Assembly: GCF_006016075.1 (NCBI RefSeq)
Contig: NZ_CP040093.1
Coordinates: forward strand, 744,001-808,000
Length of the DNA: 64,000 nt
Origin: Caloramator sp. E03
Lineage (GTDB): Bacteria > Bacillota > Clostridia > Clostridiales > Caloramatoraceae
Reading direction: 5' to 3'
The position numbers and the translations under genes are program-made. The notes under the pieces were generated by a model that did not search any database, had not been told where the DNA came from, and saw nothing but the letters and a program-made list of their open reading frames with translations. This document shows positions 16,789 to 26,091 of the stretch, piece by piece; position 1 is the first letter of the stretch, and every line of letters starts with the position of its first letter.

Positions 16789-17994
16789 TCAGCTTATTTT
16801 TTTGTCATTTATTTCATTTTCAACATTATCAATAAAAACATCATGTAATAAGTTTACTGCAGCCTTTGCATCTTCTTCCTTTACAAGGCACCATATAGTT
16901 GTATGAGAATCAGCTGTTTGAAGCACTTTAATATTTTTACTTCTTAGTGCTTTTAATATCGTTGCCATCACACCTGGCACTCCTCTCATTCTATTTCCAA
17001 CTACTGCTACTTTGCTACATCCCTGTATTATTTCAAACTCAATATTTAATTCTTCTAATATATTTTTAACTTTTTTTTCATCACATTCATTTATTGTAAA
17101 TACTTTTTTCTCTGGAAATATGTTAATCAGATCTATGCTTATATCGTTATCAGCCAAAATCTCAAATATATCATCATTTTCACAGTTAATAGTTACCTGT
17201 GATATTTTATTCGTACATGCAATACCAGTAATTAAATTATCATTATTAGAAACAAAATTTGCTATTAAAGTACCCTTTTCATTTGAAAGAGTATTCTTTA
17301 TTAAAACAGGGACATTTCCTTTCATTGCATATTCAACAGCTCTGGGATGTATTACTTTAGCTCCTTCCTGTGCAAGTCTAAACACTTCATTATAGCTGAT
17401 TTCATCTATTATCTTTGCATCTTTAACCATATTAGGATCTGCTGTCATAATTCCATCAACATCAGTATAAATCTCAACAAATTCTGCATTAAGTGCAGCT
17501 CCTAAAACTGTTCCTGTAATATCGCTTCCTCCTCTTCCAAGGGTTGTAAACTCTCCTTTTTTTGTTGCACCTTGAAATCCAGTAACAATTGGAATCATAC
17601 CACTTTTTAATGTATTTATTATATCTTCAACTCTCATATCGATAATTTCTGCATTTCCAAAATTATCATTAGTTATAATACCTGCTTGAAATCCAGTAAA
17701 AACTTTTGCTTTATATCCCTTTGATGCAAATACATCCGACAATATAACAGATGAAATAATTTCTCCACAGCACATCAATAAATCAACTTCTCTTTTATTT
17801 AAACTATCCTTTTCATTAATTAAAGATAAAAGTGTATCTGTAGCATAAGGATCTCCTTTTCTTCCGATTGCAGAAACTACAACTACTGGGCTAAATCCTT
17901 TATTGATTGCTCCAATTACTTTATCAACAACCATTTCTCTCCTTTTAGCTGTTGATACTGAAGTACCGCCAAATTTTTGTACTATAATCTTCAT
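16789..17994 (-). CDS. lysC: Aspartate kinase
   Basis: A 401-residue kinase for the first step of the aspartate family pathway. It starts with KFGGTSVSTAKRR, has the GRGGSDITGT motif at about residue 155, and ends in two ACT domains (from about 265; VAVVGNRMRGVPGVMATIL) that in this family bind lysine and/or threonine. Placement within the threonine operon behind threonine T-boxes suggests an isoform tuned to threonine supply, but the ACT ligand cannot be read from sequence. It lies between thrB and hom with short gaps. AAGGTG precedes the ATG. Confidence 0.94.
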   Translation of the reverse strand: MKIIVQKFGGTSVSTAKRREMVVDKVIGAINKGFSPVVVVSAIGRKGDPYATDTLLSLINEKDSLNKREVDLLMCCGEIISSVILSDVFASKGYKAKVFTGFQAGIITNDNFGNAEIIDMRVEDIINTLKSGMIPIVTGFQGATKKGEFTTLGRGGSDITGTVLGAALNAEFVEIYTDVDGIMTADPNMVKDAKIIDEISYNEVFRLAQEGAKVIHPRAVEYAMKGNVPVLIKNTLSNEKGTLIANFVSNNDNLITGIACTNKISQVTINCENDDIFEILADNDISIDLINIFPEKKVFTINECDEKKVKNILEELNIEFEIIQGCSKVAVVGNRMRGVPGVMATILKALRSKNIKVLQTADSHTTIWCLVKEEDAKAAVNLLHDVFIDNVENEINDKKIS

Positions 17995-18014
17995 ATTATA
18001 TCACCTTCATTCTA

Positions 18015-18902
18015 TTAATTTCTTATAATATTCGCTCCTTGTTTATCAATATTTAGTTCTTTTAAAAGCCAGTTACTATTTATGCCTTTTAAAAAGCCCC
18101 CCATTTTATTAACAAAGAATTCATCATTTCCCCTTAAAACAGCCATAATAGTTGGACCTGCTCCACTTAAGAACACTCCTATTGCTCCATATTCATAGCA
18201 TTTTTCAACTATATCATCATAATTTGCAATTAATTTTTTTCTGTATATTTGATGCATCCTATCTTCAAGGGCATATTTTACAAAGTCAAAGTTTCCATTT
18301 ACAAGAGAAGAAATAAGAAGAGCTGTTCTGCCAATGTTATACACACCATCACTAAAAGATATTTCCTTTGGAAGTACTTCTCTTGCCTTTTTGGTCGAAA
18401 GCCTAAAATTAGGAATCAATGCACAAAACTTTATATTATCCAATATATTTATTTTTTCAAATATAACATTTTCATCCTGCATTATTGAAACAGTCATTCC
18501 ACCAACTATGGCAGGAGTTGTGTTATCAGGATGCCCTTCAATTTTTGCAGCAATATTTATTATATCTTCTCTTTTTAATATGCCTCCAGATAGTTCATTA
18601 GCAGCCATAACACCTCCAACTATGCATGATGCGCTACTTCCAAGTCCCCTTGAAACTGGAACATTCCCTTCTATTTCAATTCTTAATCCTTTTGGCTTAT
18701 AACCAATAATTTCAAAGGTTTTAATCATAGATGAATAAATCATATTATTTTTATTTTTAAATTCATCTTCACATCCTAATATTTCAACACCATTTTCAAT
18801 CTCTTCAACTTTAAAACTATTATACATATTAAGTGCAATTCCCAAACAATCAAATCCTGGACCTACATTTGCACAAGTTGCTGGAACTCTAACTTTTATC
18901 AT
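18015..18902 (-). CDS. thrB: Homoserine kinase
   Basis: A 295-residue GHMP-family kinase that phosphorylates homoserine for ThrC. The ATP loop VPVSRGLGSSASCI (about 82-95), the N-terminal VRVPATCANVGPGFDCLG and the C-terminal LSGAGPTIMAV motif are all present, and the length is normal. The gap to thrC is four bases; GGAGG in the thrC end region serves the ATG at 18902. Cytoplasmic, second gene of the operon. Confidence 0.95.
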   Translation of the reverse strand: MIKVRVPATCANVGPGFDCLGIALNMYNSFKVEEIENGVEILGCEDEFKNKNNMIYSSMIKTFEIIGYKPKGLRIEIEGNVPVSRGLGSSASCIVGGVMAANELSGGILKREDIINIAAKIEGHPDNTTPAIVGGMTVSIMQDENVIFEKINILDNIKFCALIPNFRLSTKKAREVLPKEISFSDGVYNIGRTALLISSLVNGNFDFVKYALEDRMHQIYRKKLIANYDDIVEKCYEYGAIGVFLSGAGPTIMAVLRGNDEFFVNKMGGFLKGINSNWLLKELNIDKQGANIIRN

Positions 18903-18905
18903 AAA

Positions 18906-20387
18906 TTAAACCTCCAAATAACTTTCAATTATATTCTTCATGTCTTTTTTATTACATGAAATCTTATGAATAACAGGCTTATTTTCAAGTTCTTTAATTC
19001 TTTTTGGTACTTTAATATTCGATAACTTTGATAAGCACTCAACAGCTTTAAAATCATCTAAATCCTTAGTATCAACATTTAAAGCCTCTAAAACACTATT
19101 TGAAAATTTAAATGGACTTGCAGTTGAGGCTATTATTGTTTTTCTATCATCCATAGTATCTTTTACATAATTTTTATAAACAGAATAAGCAACAGCAGTA
19201 TGAGTATCTATTACATATTCATAAGTCTTATAGACTTCAAAAATTGAATATAAAACTTCATCCTCTAATACGTATCCCGAATAAAAATCTGAAAGATTTT
19301 CATTCATCCTACTATCAATTACATACTCTTTTTTTCTATTAAGTCCTTGCATAAGCATTTTAACAACTTCAGTATCTTTGTTGCTTATTTCATACAAAAG
19401 TCTTTCAAGGTTACTTGAAATTAGTATATCCATGGAAGGTGAACTTGTAAGTTTAAGCTCACGCTTTGCATCGTATACTCCTGTTTTAAAGAAATCATAA
19501 AGTACATTGTTTTCATTAGAAGCACATATAAGTTTATTTATATTAATCCCCATCTTTTTTGCATAGTAGGCAGCAAGTATATTTCCAAAATTTCCAGTAG
19601 GTACAACTATATTTATACTATCCTTTGGTGTTATCTTATTTTTTCTAACAAGATCCAAATATCCATAAACATAATAAACTATCTGTGGTAACAGTCTTCC
19701 TATATTTATTGAATTTGCAGATGATAACATATATCCATTTTTTAATAATTTGTCATTAAAATCCTTGTCATTAAAAATATCCTTTACTCCACCCTGTGCA
19801 TCATCAAAATTACCTTTAATTCCAACTACGAAGGTGTTATTTCCATTTTGAGTTATCATCTGCCTTTTTTGAATAAAACTAACTCCATCTTCCGGATAAA
19901 ATACAATAATATTAGTGCCTTCAACATCTGCAAAGGCCTCAAGTGCAGCTTTACCTGTATCACCAGAGGTTGCGGTAAGAATTACAATTTTTTTATCAAT
20001 TCCATTTTTTTTAATTGAAACTTTTAAAAGGTGAGGCAAAAGTGATAATGCCATGTCTTTAAATGCAAGAGTAGGTCCATGATAAAGCTCAAGAAAAAAC
20101 ATATTATCACATTCAGAAATTCCAATAATAGAATCCTTTTCAAACTTATCATCGTATGCCCTTTGAATACATCCATAAAGTTCATCATCATTAAAATCCG
20201 TTAAAAATTTTTTAAGTATATAAAAACACAATTCGTGATATGTCATATTTTTAAGTTCTTCTATAGGTTTATCGATTTTAGGTATTTCAACAGGTACATA
20301 AAGTCCCCCATCATCTGCAATACCTTTTATTATTGCTAAACTTGAAGTAATAAGATTTTTATCCCCACGTGTACTTTTGTAATACAT
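18906..20387 (-). CDS. thrC: Threonine synthase
   Basis: A 493-residue PLP enzyme converting O-phosphohomoserine to threonine. It begins MYYKSTRG, has the PLP lysine in GPTLAFKDMAL and the SGDTGKAALEAF phosphate-binding region, and matches the longer type of threonine synthase. It is the first structural gene after two tandem threonine-type T-boxes, so its expression should rise when tRNA-Thr is uncharged. AAGGAGG precedes the ATG. The operon order thrC-thrB-lysC-hom brings four of the five steps from aspartate to threonine together; asd is elsewhere (53086). Confidence 0.95.
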   Translation of the reverse strand: MYYKSTRGDKNLITSSLAIIKGIADDGGLYVPVEIPKIDKPIEELKNMTYHELCFYILKKFLTDFNDDELYGCIQRAYDDKFEKDSIIGISECDNMFFLELYHGPTLAFKDMALSLLPHLLKVSIKKNGIDKKIVILTATSGDTGKAALEAFADVEGTNIIVFYPEDGVSFIQKRQMITQNGNNTFVVGIKGNFDDAQGGVKDIFNDKDFNDKLLKNGYMLSSANSINIGRLLPQIVYYVYGYLDLVRKNKITPKDSINIVVPTGNFGNILAAYYAKKMGININKLICASNENNVLYDFFKTGVYDAKRELKLTSSPSMDILISSNLERLLYEISNKDTEVVKMLMQGLNRKKEYVIDSRMNENLSDFYSGYVLEDEVLYSIFEVYKTYEYVIDTHTAVAYSVYKNYVKDTMDDRKTIIASTASPFKFSNSVLEALNVDTKDLDDFKAVECLSKLSNIKVPKRIKELENKPVIHKISCNKKDMKNIIESYLEV

Positions 20388-20420
20388 GGTAGCCCTCCTT
20401 CTATCTTAGAATTTATAATT

Positions 20421-20655
20421 ATGCAAAAAGCTCTCGTCCCTAAAAAGGGACGAGAGCTTACACTCCCGCGGTTCCACCCACATTGGTAAATACCCACTTT
20501 ATGCTTTAACGCAGCAAACGTTAGCCTCTACTTAATTCAAAGCTACGCTCTCAGGTGGTTTTCAACCATCCATACTAAGGAAACTTCTCAGCCTTAGAGT
20601 TTCCCTCTCTTTTAGCTGGGCATGATTTACTCGTCCTGATCATCACTTTACTATA
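20421..20655 (-). ncRNA. T-box leader, threonine type (proximal copy)
   Basis: On the minus strand this leader has a stem I region with AGAGAGGGAAAC, the invariant T-box sequence GTGGAACCGCGG (around 20464-20478) and an intrinsic terminator (stem arms 20428-20441 and 20446-20459, then five T). The probable specifier is ACC, a threonine codon, in GAAAACCACC. The codon was located by pattern, not by folding. It immediately precedes thrC. Confidence 0.92.
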
Positions 20656-20667
20656 TTCTTTTATGTA

Positions 20668-20900
20668 TCAAAAAACTCTCGTCCCTAAAAAGGGACGAGA
20701 GTTTATACTCCCGCGGTTCCACCCACATTGGCAAATACCCACTTTATGCTTTAACGCAGCAAACGTTAGCCTCTACTTAATTCAAAGCTACGCTCTCAGG
20801 TGGTTTTCAACCATCCATACTAAGGAAACTTCTCAGCCTTAGAGTTTCCCTCTCTTTTAGCTGGGCATGATTTACTCGTCCTGATCATCACTTTACTTAA
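20668..20900 (-). ncRNA. T-box leader, threonine type (distal copy)
   Basis: A nearly identical second T-box lies 245 bp upstream of the first, with the same AGAGAG, GAAAACCACC (specifier ACC), GTGGAACCGCGG and its own terminator (20675-20686 with 20691-20702, T-run following). Only a few substitutions separate the copies over about 216 bp, so duplication looks recent or is maintained by conversion. Confidence 0.92.
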
Positions 20901-20924
20901 TCGTATAAATATTATTTAATATGT

Positions 20925-20953
20925 ATTTTATAATTTTAAAAATGAGTTGTCAA
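20925..20953 (-). promoter_or_regulatory. thr operon promoter
   Basis: TTGACA (20953-20948), 17 bases and TAAAAT (20930-20925) on the minus strand, about 25 bases upstream of the distal T-box. It is the only strong promoter seen ahead of thrC. Confidence 0.85.
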
Positions 20954-21016
20954 CAAAAAAAATATTAAATATTCTTAAATTATTTATAATAATTTTTTAA
21001 GGCATACTACTATAAA

Positions 21017-21054
21017 GCAAATAAAAGAGGGGCAAAAGCCCCTCTTTTATTTGC
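21017..21054 (-). terminator. Terminator of the spore protein gene
   Basis: A 17-bp perfect stem with core AAGAGGGGC and loop AAAA, directly after the stop codon at 21057 on the minus strand. Confidence 0.9.
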
Positions 21055-21056
21055 TT

Positions 21057-21281
21057 TTAGAATGTGCCGCCTTTTCCAGCAAGGTTCCTCTCATAGGCCT
21101 CAACCATTTTCTTTACCATATATCCTCCAACGGAACCACAATCTCTTGATGTCATATTACCCCAGTATCCGTTGCTTGGTATCTGAACTCCAATTTCACT
21201 TGCTACTTCATGTTTAAATTGGTCAAGACCTGCTTTTGCTTCAGGAACTAATGACCTATTTTTTGAAGTTAAGTTTGTCAT
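21057..21281 (-). CDS. Small acid-soluble spore protein, alpha/beta type
   Basis: A 74-residue spore DNA-protecting protein. It shows the alpha/beta SASP signature: the germination-protease cleavage region around HEVASEIGV and the DNA-binding block GYWGNMTSRDCGSVGGYMVKK. Such proteins coat spore DNA in the forespore and are degraded at germination. AGGAGGTG lies eight bases before the ATG. It is monocistronic with its own terminator. I could not confidently assign a sigma-G promoter in the 240 bp upstream, which otherwise holds the terminator of the next gene. Confidence 0.95.
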   Translation of the reverse strand: MTNLTSKNRSLVPEAKAGLDQFKHEVASEIGVQIPSNGYWGNMTSRDCGSVGGYMVKKMVEAYERNLAGKGGTF

Positions 21282-21481
21282 ATTGTTTACACCTCCTGTT
21301 TGTTTCTAATATTATATTCTCCTGAATTCAACACCTTTAAACAGGAAAGTACAGTTTAATAATAAAAAATATACCAAAATGAATTTTGGATTTTAAGAGC
21401 AAATTATTTATCATATATAAAGCTTGTCCAATATAAATCAAAAAATTTTTTTAAATCGTTGTTTATTAAAAATTTCAATAA

Positions 21482-21521
21482 AAAATAAATTGGGCATTAA
21501 TATCAATGCCCAATTTATTTT
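21482..21521 (-). terminator. Terminator of the hydroxy-acid oxidoreductase gene
   Basis: A 17-bp perfect stem (core AAATTGGGCATT) with a following T-run on the minus strand, four bases from the stop codon at 21525. Confidence 0.9.
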
Positions 21522-21524
21522 TTA

Positions 21525-22544
21525 TTAATAATTATAAAGTACTTTTTTGCTTATGCTCTTTATGTCTTTGCAACCTGTAAGTATCATTGCTACTTTAAGC
21601 TCATTAGCTATTTTATCTATATAAGTTTTAACACCCTCTGCTCCTCCTCCAAATGACGCAGTCACAAAAGGTCTTCCTATTAAAACTCCATCTGCCCCAA
21701 GTGCAAGCATCTTTAATATATCAACTCCTGTTCTAACTCCTCCATCAGCAAGAATTGTAATCCTTCCCTTTACTTTATCAGCAATTTCAGGAAGTACCTG
21801 AGCAACACCAGGAGTTTCATCAAGAACTCTACCTCCATGATTTGACACAACAATAGCACTTGCACCAGTTTCTATAGCAAGTTCAGCATCTTCAATAGTC
21901 ATTACTCCCTTTAATATAAACGGAAGCCTTGTACTATTTACAATTTCTTTTATTTCATCAACGGTTTTAGGTCCAACAGGTTTACCATGAAGTGCTAATG
22001 TTATAAGCCCTGCAGCATCAATATCCATACCAACTGCAAAAGCACCTGTATCCTCTGCCATCTTAACTTTACTTATTACATTTTTATTTTCCCAAGGTTT
22101 TATAATTGCAATACCTTCTCCACCTGCAGCTTTAAGTTCCTCAAGATTTGTAGTAAGAAAAGCATCAACAGCAGTATCTCCTACCATAGGATATATTCCG
22201 CCATCAAGGCACCCTCTAATTACCCATGAAATATATTCCTTTTCGGTAAACTTTCCTCCCATGTTAAGGGTTGTACCAGATACAGGTGCTGCAAATACTG
22301 GTATCCTCATTTTTTTACCAAAAAGAGTTGTTGTCATATCAGGATCCTTAGCATCATGTATAACCCTCATATTGAGTTTAACCTTAGCTAATGCCTCATA
22401 GTTTGCAGTAAAAGCCGAACCTGTTCCTGTTCCTCCCATACCTGGAACTTCTCCTGCACAAACTTTTCCATTGCAAACAGGGCAAACCTTACAACTACCA
22501 TTAAGATTTTCACGTGCTTGTTTTAATATTTCCTTATAGTCCAT
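21525..22544 (-). CDS. FMN-dependent alpha-hydroxy-acid oxidoreductase
   Basis: A 339-residue TIM-barrel flavoprotein of the lactate/glycolate oxidoreductase family. The active-site motif SNHGGRVLDE and the FMN phosphate-binding stretches ADGGVRTGVDILK and LIGRPF are clear. It is shorter at the N-terminus than typical members and begins with a cluster of four cysteines (Cys18, Cys21, Cys24, Cys29 in CKVCPVCNGKVC) not part of the classical fold; this may bind metal or an iron-sulfur cluster. The substrate could be lactate or another 2-hydroxy acid. Its gene stands alone, with its own terminator. GGGGAGG precedes the ATG. Confidence 0.8.
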   Translation of the reverse strand: MDYKEILKQARENLNGSCKVCPVCNGKVCAGEVPGMGGTGTGSAFTANYEALAKVKLNMRVIHDAKDPDMTTTLFGKKMRIPVFAAPVSGTTLNMGGKFTEKEYISWVIRGCLDGGIYPMVGDTAVDAFLTTNLEELKAAGGEGIAIIKPWENKNVISKVKMAEDTGAFAVGMDIDAAGLITLALHGKPVGPKTVDEIKEIVNSTRLPFILKGVMTIEDAELAIETGASAIVVSNHGGRVLDETPGVAQVLPEIADKVKGRITILADGGVRTGVDILKMLALGADGVLIGRPFVTASFGGGAEGVKTYIDKIANELKVAMILTGCKDIKSISKKVLYNY

Positions 22545-22612
22545 ATTTTGGCCTCCCCAACAAACAATTTTATTAATATAAATTTAAACAATTAGTATTC
22601 TTAACATAATTT

Positions 22613-23161
22613 CTACAGTTCTATTTCTTCTATAATACTTTTATTTTCAATATTTATAAACTTTATATTTTTATCATCAATTATAACTATGGATGGAATT
22701 TCATCTCCCTTAGGTACTCCAATGCTTCCAGGATTTATATAATGAATTCCTTTTATATATTCATGTTTTCTTATATGAGTATGTCCTGTTATCATAAACT
22801 TTATATTATAAAATTCAGCCATCCTTTTAAGCTTTTCATCATCTATATCATGTCCATGCATTACCATAAATCTTAAACCATCCTTTTCATAAATAACAAC
22901 TGGAGAAAATACTGGAAAATCTAAAACCATAAGATCAACTTCAGCATCACAGTTACCCCTTGCAATAAGCATTGGTACTTTGACATTTCCTATCATCTCA
23001 ATTAAATCCTTTGGACTATATCCTTCAAGTATTGGATTTCTTGGTCCATGATAGAGTATATCGCCTGCACATAAAATCATGTCACAATCATTGAAAAGCT
23101 CCATTGCTTTTTCAAATTTTTTAGGATAGCCATGAATATCACTAAATACCCCTATTTTCAT
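22613..23161 (-). CDS. yfcE: YfcE-type metallophosphoesterase
   Basis: A 182-residue calcineurin-like phosphodiesterase. Metal-binding motifs occur in order: SDIHG (7-11), AGDIL, ARGNCD, MHGHDID and TGHTHIRK, then NPGSIGVPK, which marks the YfcE/MJ0936 family of manganese-dependent phosphodiesterases. The physiological substrate is not known for the family. GGAGGG precedes the ATG; the start overlaps the end of the upstream acetyltransferase gene by 20 bp, so the two are probably translated together. Confidence 0.88.
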   Translation of the reverse strand: MKIGVFSDIHGYPKKFEKAMELFNDCDMILCAGDILYHGPRNPILEGYSPKDLIEMIGNVKVPMLIARGNCDAEVDLMVLDFPVFSPVVIYEKDGLRFMVMHGHDIDDEKLKRMAEFYNIKFMITGHTHIRKHEYIKGIHYINPGSIGVPKGDEIPSIVIIDDKNIKFINIENKSIIEEIEL

Positions 23162-23684
23162 TACTTTCCCTCCAATTAATCATACTCATAACTATTATAT
23201 TATAATATCTTCCAGATTTGAAATACCTATCACGTAAAATCCCTTCTTTTTTAAATCCAACATTTAAATAGAGATTAATTGCTGCTTCATTATTTTCAAC
23301 TACATTTAAATAAACTATATGCATATTCATATCATTAAATATAAAATCAAGGGCTGTTTTTATTGCATCCTTTGCATATCCTTTTCTTCTTTCTTTTTTA
23401 TCATAAATAACAATTCCTATTTCACAGTTTCTATATTCCCATTTTATTTTATCTATTGTTATTATTCCTATTGGTTTTCTTTCCATGTTGTCAATTATAA
23501 ATATTTTCTTGTTTTGATTTTCATCAGCATCCATTATAAAAGAATCTGCATATCTTTTAGAAATTGGATATATTATATCTAAAAATTCGTTTGTTTCTCT
23601 GTCATTAAGCCATGCTGATATTATCCTTGCATCTTCAAGTTCAGCAGCTCTTAATATAGTCTTCTCTCCCATTATCAATCTCAT
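23142..23684 (-). CDS. GNAT-family N-acetyltransferase (RimJ/RimL type)
   Basis: A 180-residue acetyltransferase. The N-terminus (TILRAAELEDARIISAWLND) and the acetyl-CoA loop region (YDKKERRKGYAKDAIKTALDFIF, here read as the RKGYAKDA element), followed by NVVENNEAAINLYLNVGFKKEG, match GNAT_3 proteins acting on protein N-termini, antibiotics or small amines. The acceptor cannot be told. AAAGGGG lies just ahead of the ATG at 23684. It follows mutS2 in the orientation of the yfcE operon and overlaps yfcE. Confidence 0.85.
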   Translation of the reverse strand: MRLIMGEKTILRAAELEDARIISAWLNDRETNEFLDIIYPISKRYADSFIMDADENQNKKIFIIDNMERKPIGIITIDKIKWEYRNCEIGIVIYDKKERRKGYAKDAIKTALDFIFNDMNMHIVYLNVVENNEAAINLYLNVGFKKEGILRDRYFKSGRYYNIIVMSMINWRESNENRGI

Positions 23685-23702
23685 CAGCCCCTTTGCTTCA
23701 TA

Positions 23703-26072
23703 TCATCTTTTAAGTTCAACAATTGTAACTCCACTTCCTCCTTCATTGATATCACCAATTCTAATGCTTTTTACATAGTGATGCTTTTTTAGGGAAGATT
23801 GTATTCCTTCTCTTAAAACTCCTGTTCCTTTCCCATGAATAATCCTAACGCTTTCAAGCCCTGCAAGGAAAGCATCATCAAGATACTTGTCAAGGTTATA
23901 TAAGGCTTCATCAAGAGTTTGTCCTCTTAAATCAATTGAAGTTGCTACATTATAAACTTTTTGTGATATTAACTTTGTTGTACCTGCTTTTTTACTTTCT
24001 TTTTTCTTATTCAAAACCTTTAAAAGCTTATTTAAAGGTACATTTATTTTCATGGCACCTATTTGAACTGTAACTTCTCCTTTAGAATCAACCAGTGAAA
24101 TTACTTCTCCTTTTTGTGATAGGGTTGTTACAAAAACCTCATCCCCCACCTTAATATTATCGGCAGGTACCATTCCTTCTCTCTCATCAACAATTTCCTC
24201 AGATTTGTCCATTTCATCAAGCCTTTGCTTTAACTTCTTCCTAATATCTTCAGCTTCTTTAATTGATGCTGATTCCTGTGCTTTCATTCTTATATTATTT
24301 ATTTCTTTAATCATAGAATCAGTTTCTATCTTTGCTTGTCTTATTATCTGCTTTGCTTCTTCCTGAGCCTTTCTTATTAAATTTTCTCTTTGACTATCTA
24401 TTTTATACTTTTTCTCAGAAAGTTCCTTTTTAAGCATTTCCACTTCCCTTTTTAATCTTTGTACATCATCAAGTTCCCTTTGCACAAGAAGGGTTTTACT
24501 TTGAAGAGACTGTATTACATCTTCAAACTTTGCGCTATCCTTTGAAACAAAACTTTTTGCTCTATCTATTACATCCACATCAAGCCCAAGTCTTTTAGAT
24601 ATTTCAAAGGCATTGGACTTTCCTGGGATTCCTATTAAAAGCCTATAAGTTGGTCTTAAAGTCTCTACATCAAATTCAACGCTTGCATTTTCAAATCCTT
24701 CTTTTTCCATGGCAAATACCTTAATTTCGCTATAATGAGTAGTTGCAATTATTCTTGCACCTTCTTCATAAAATTTTTCAAGTATAGCCATTGCAAGGGC
24801 TGCTCCTTCCGTAGGATCTGTACCAGCTCCAAGTTCATCAACAAGCACAAGAGATTTATTATCAACATTTTTTAATATATCAACTATATTCTTCAAATGT
24901 GACGAAAAAGTTGATAAACTTTGTTCTATACTCTGCTCATCACCAATATCTGCAAATATCTTTTTGAATACAGAAATTTGAGAACCATCTTTTGCTGGTA
25001 TTGCAAGACCTGCCATCCCCATTAAAGTTAAAAGCCCTGCTGTTTTTAATGTTACAGTTTTCCCTCCTGTATTAGGGCCTGTAATTATAACGGCTTTAAA
25101 AGTATCTCCAAGCCTAATATCAATTGGTACAACCTTTTCCTTGTCTATTAGAGGATGTCTTGCAGATTTAATATTCATTAGTCCTGAATCATTTACTTCA
25201 GGTATACTTCCGTTTAAATCAAGACCAAATTTTGCCTTTGCCATTAAAAAGTCAAGATAAGCTATATTTTCATTATCATACTCAATGTCATCAATATACT
25301 TCATCACCATTTCTGTTAGTTCTGAAAGTATTCTTTCTATTTCAGCTTTTTCCTTTAGCATAAGCTCTTTGATTTCATTATTCATTTCAACAACGACCAT
25401 AGGTTCTATAAAAAGAGTAGATCCACTTGAAGATTGGTCATGTACAAGGCCTGGAACGTTTCCTTTATATTCCGCCTTTACAGGAATTACATATCTATCT
25501 CCTCTTATTGTAACTATGGGATCCTGAAGATACTTTGAATAGGTCTGAATTATCGATTGAAGTTTTTCTCTTATCTTTGAATTTTTTTCTCTTATTGCTT
25601 TTCTTATAGAAAAAAGTTTCTGACTTGCCCTATCATGTATCTCATCTTCACCTGCAATGGCATTATTTATTGAATCTTCAATACTTTTAATTACAAACAA
25701 AGATTCAATTATATCATGTATTATAGGAAAGTTTTCTTTCTTTGAACCGTCCTTCATAAATGTCTTAAGATTTCTTGCACATCTTAAAAGATCGCTAACG
25801 TTTAAAAGCTCCTTAGGACTTAGTACAAATCCCATTCTGCATCTTCTTATTGTATCAGTTACATCCCTTATTCCTTCTAAAGGAAGATTACCCCATTTTA
25901 ATACAACATCCATTGCTTCTCTAGTTTCATTAAGATTGTCGCTAACTTCATGTATATTGTTTGAAGGCCTCAGCTCAACGCACATTTTTTTTCCCTTATT
26001 TGATACTGCATATTTTGAAAGCATGTTTATTATCTTATCATATTCTAAAACCTTAAGGGTTCTATCATCCAT
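23703..26072 (-). CDS. mutS2: Endonuclease MutS2
   Basis: A 789-residue MutS2 protein. The order is an N-terminal lever/clamp region, ATPase domain with Walker A TGPNTGGKT (about 334), the ST-rich DIGDEQSIEQSLSTFSSH motif, Walker B LVDELGAGTDPTEG, a long coiled coil (about 520-625), and a C-terminal Smr nuclease domain (IDLRGQTLDEAL ... IIHGKGTGVLREG). It lacks the mismatch-recognition domain of MutS. Known roles are suppression of recombination and, in Bacillus, rescue of collided ribosomes. The gap to the U32 gene upstream is 19 bp, so they are likely one operon. Confidence 0.96.
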   Translation of the reverse strand: MDDRTLKVLEYDKIINMLSKYAVSNKGKKMCVELRPSNNIHEVSDNLNETREAMDVVLKWGNLPLEGIRDVTDTIRRCRMGFVLSPKELLNVSDLLRCARNLKTFMKDGSKKENFPIIHDIIESLFVIKSIEDSINNAIAGEDEIHDRASQKLFSIRKAIREKNSKIREKLQSIIQTYSKYLQDPIVTIRGDRYVIPVKAEYKGNVPGLVHDQSSSGSTLFIEPMVVVEMNNEIKELMLKEKAEIERILSELTEMVMKYIDDIEYDNENIAYLDFLMAKAKFGLDLNGSIPEVNDSGLMNIKSARHPLIDKEKVVPIDIRLGDTFKAVIITGPNTGGKTVTLKTAGLLTLMGMAGLAIPAKDGSQISVFKKIFADIGDEQSIEQSLSTFSSHLKNIVDILKNVDNKSLVLVDELGAGTDPTEGAALAMAILEKFYEEGARIIATTHYSEIKVFAMEKEGFENASVEFDVETLRPTYRLLIGIPGKSNAFEISKRLGLDVDVIDRAKSFVSKDSAKFEDVIQSLQSKTLLVQRELDDVQRLKREVEMLKKELSEKKYKIDSQRENLIRKAQEEAKQIIRQAKIETDSMIKEINNIRMKAQESASIKEAEDIRKKLKQRLDEMDKSEEIVDEREGMVPADNIKVGDEVFVTTLSQKGEVISLVDSKGEVTVQIGAMKINVPLNKLLKVLNKKKESKKAGTTKLISQKVYNVATSIDLRGQTLDEALYNLDKYLDDAFLAGLESVRIIHGKGTGVLREGIQSSLKKHHYVKSIRIGDINEGGSGVTIVELKR

Positions 26073-26091
26073 AATATCAAATCCTTTCTCT

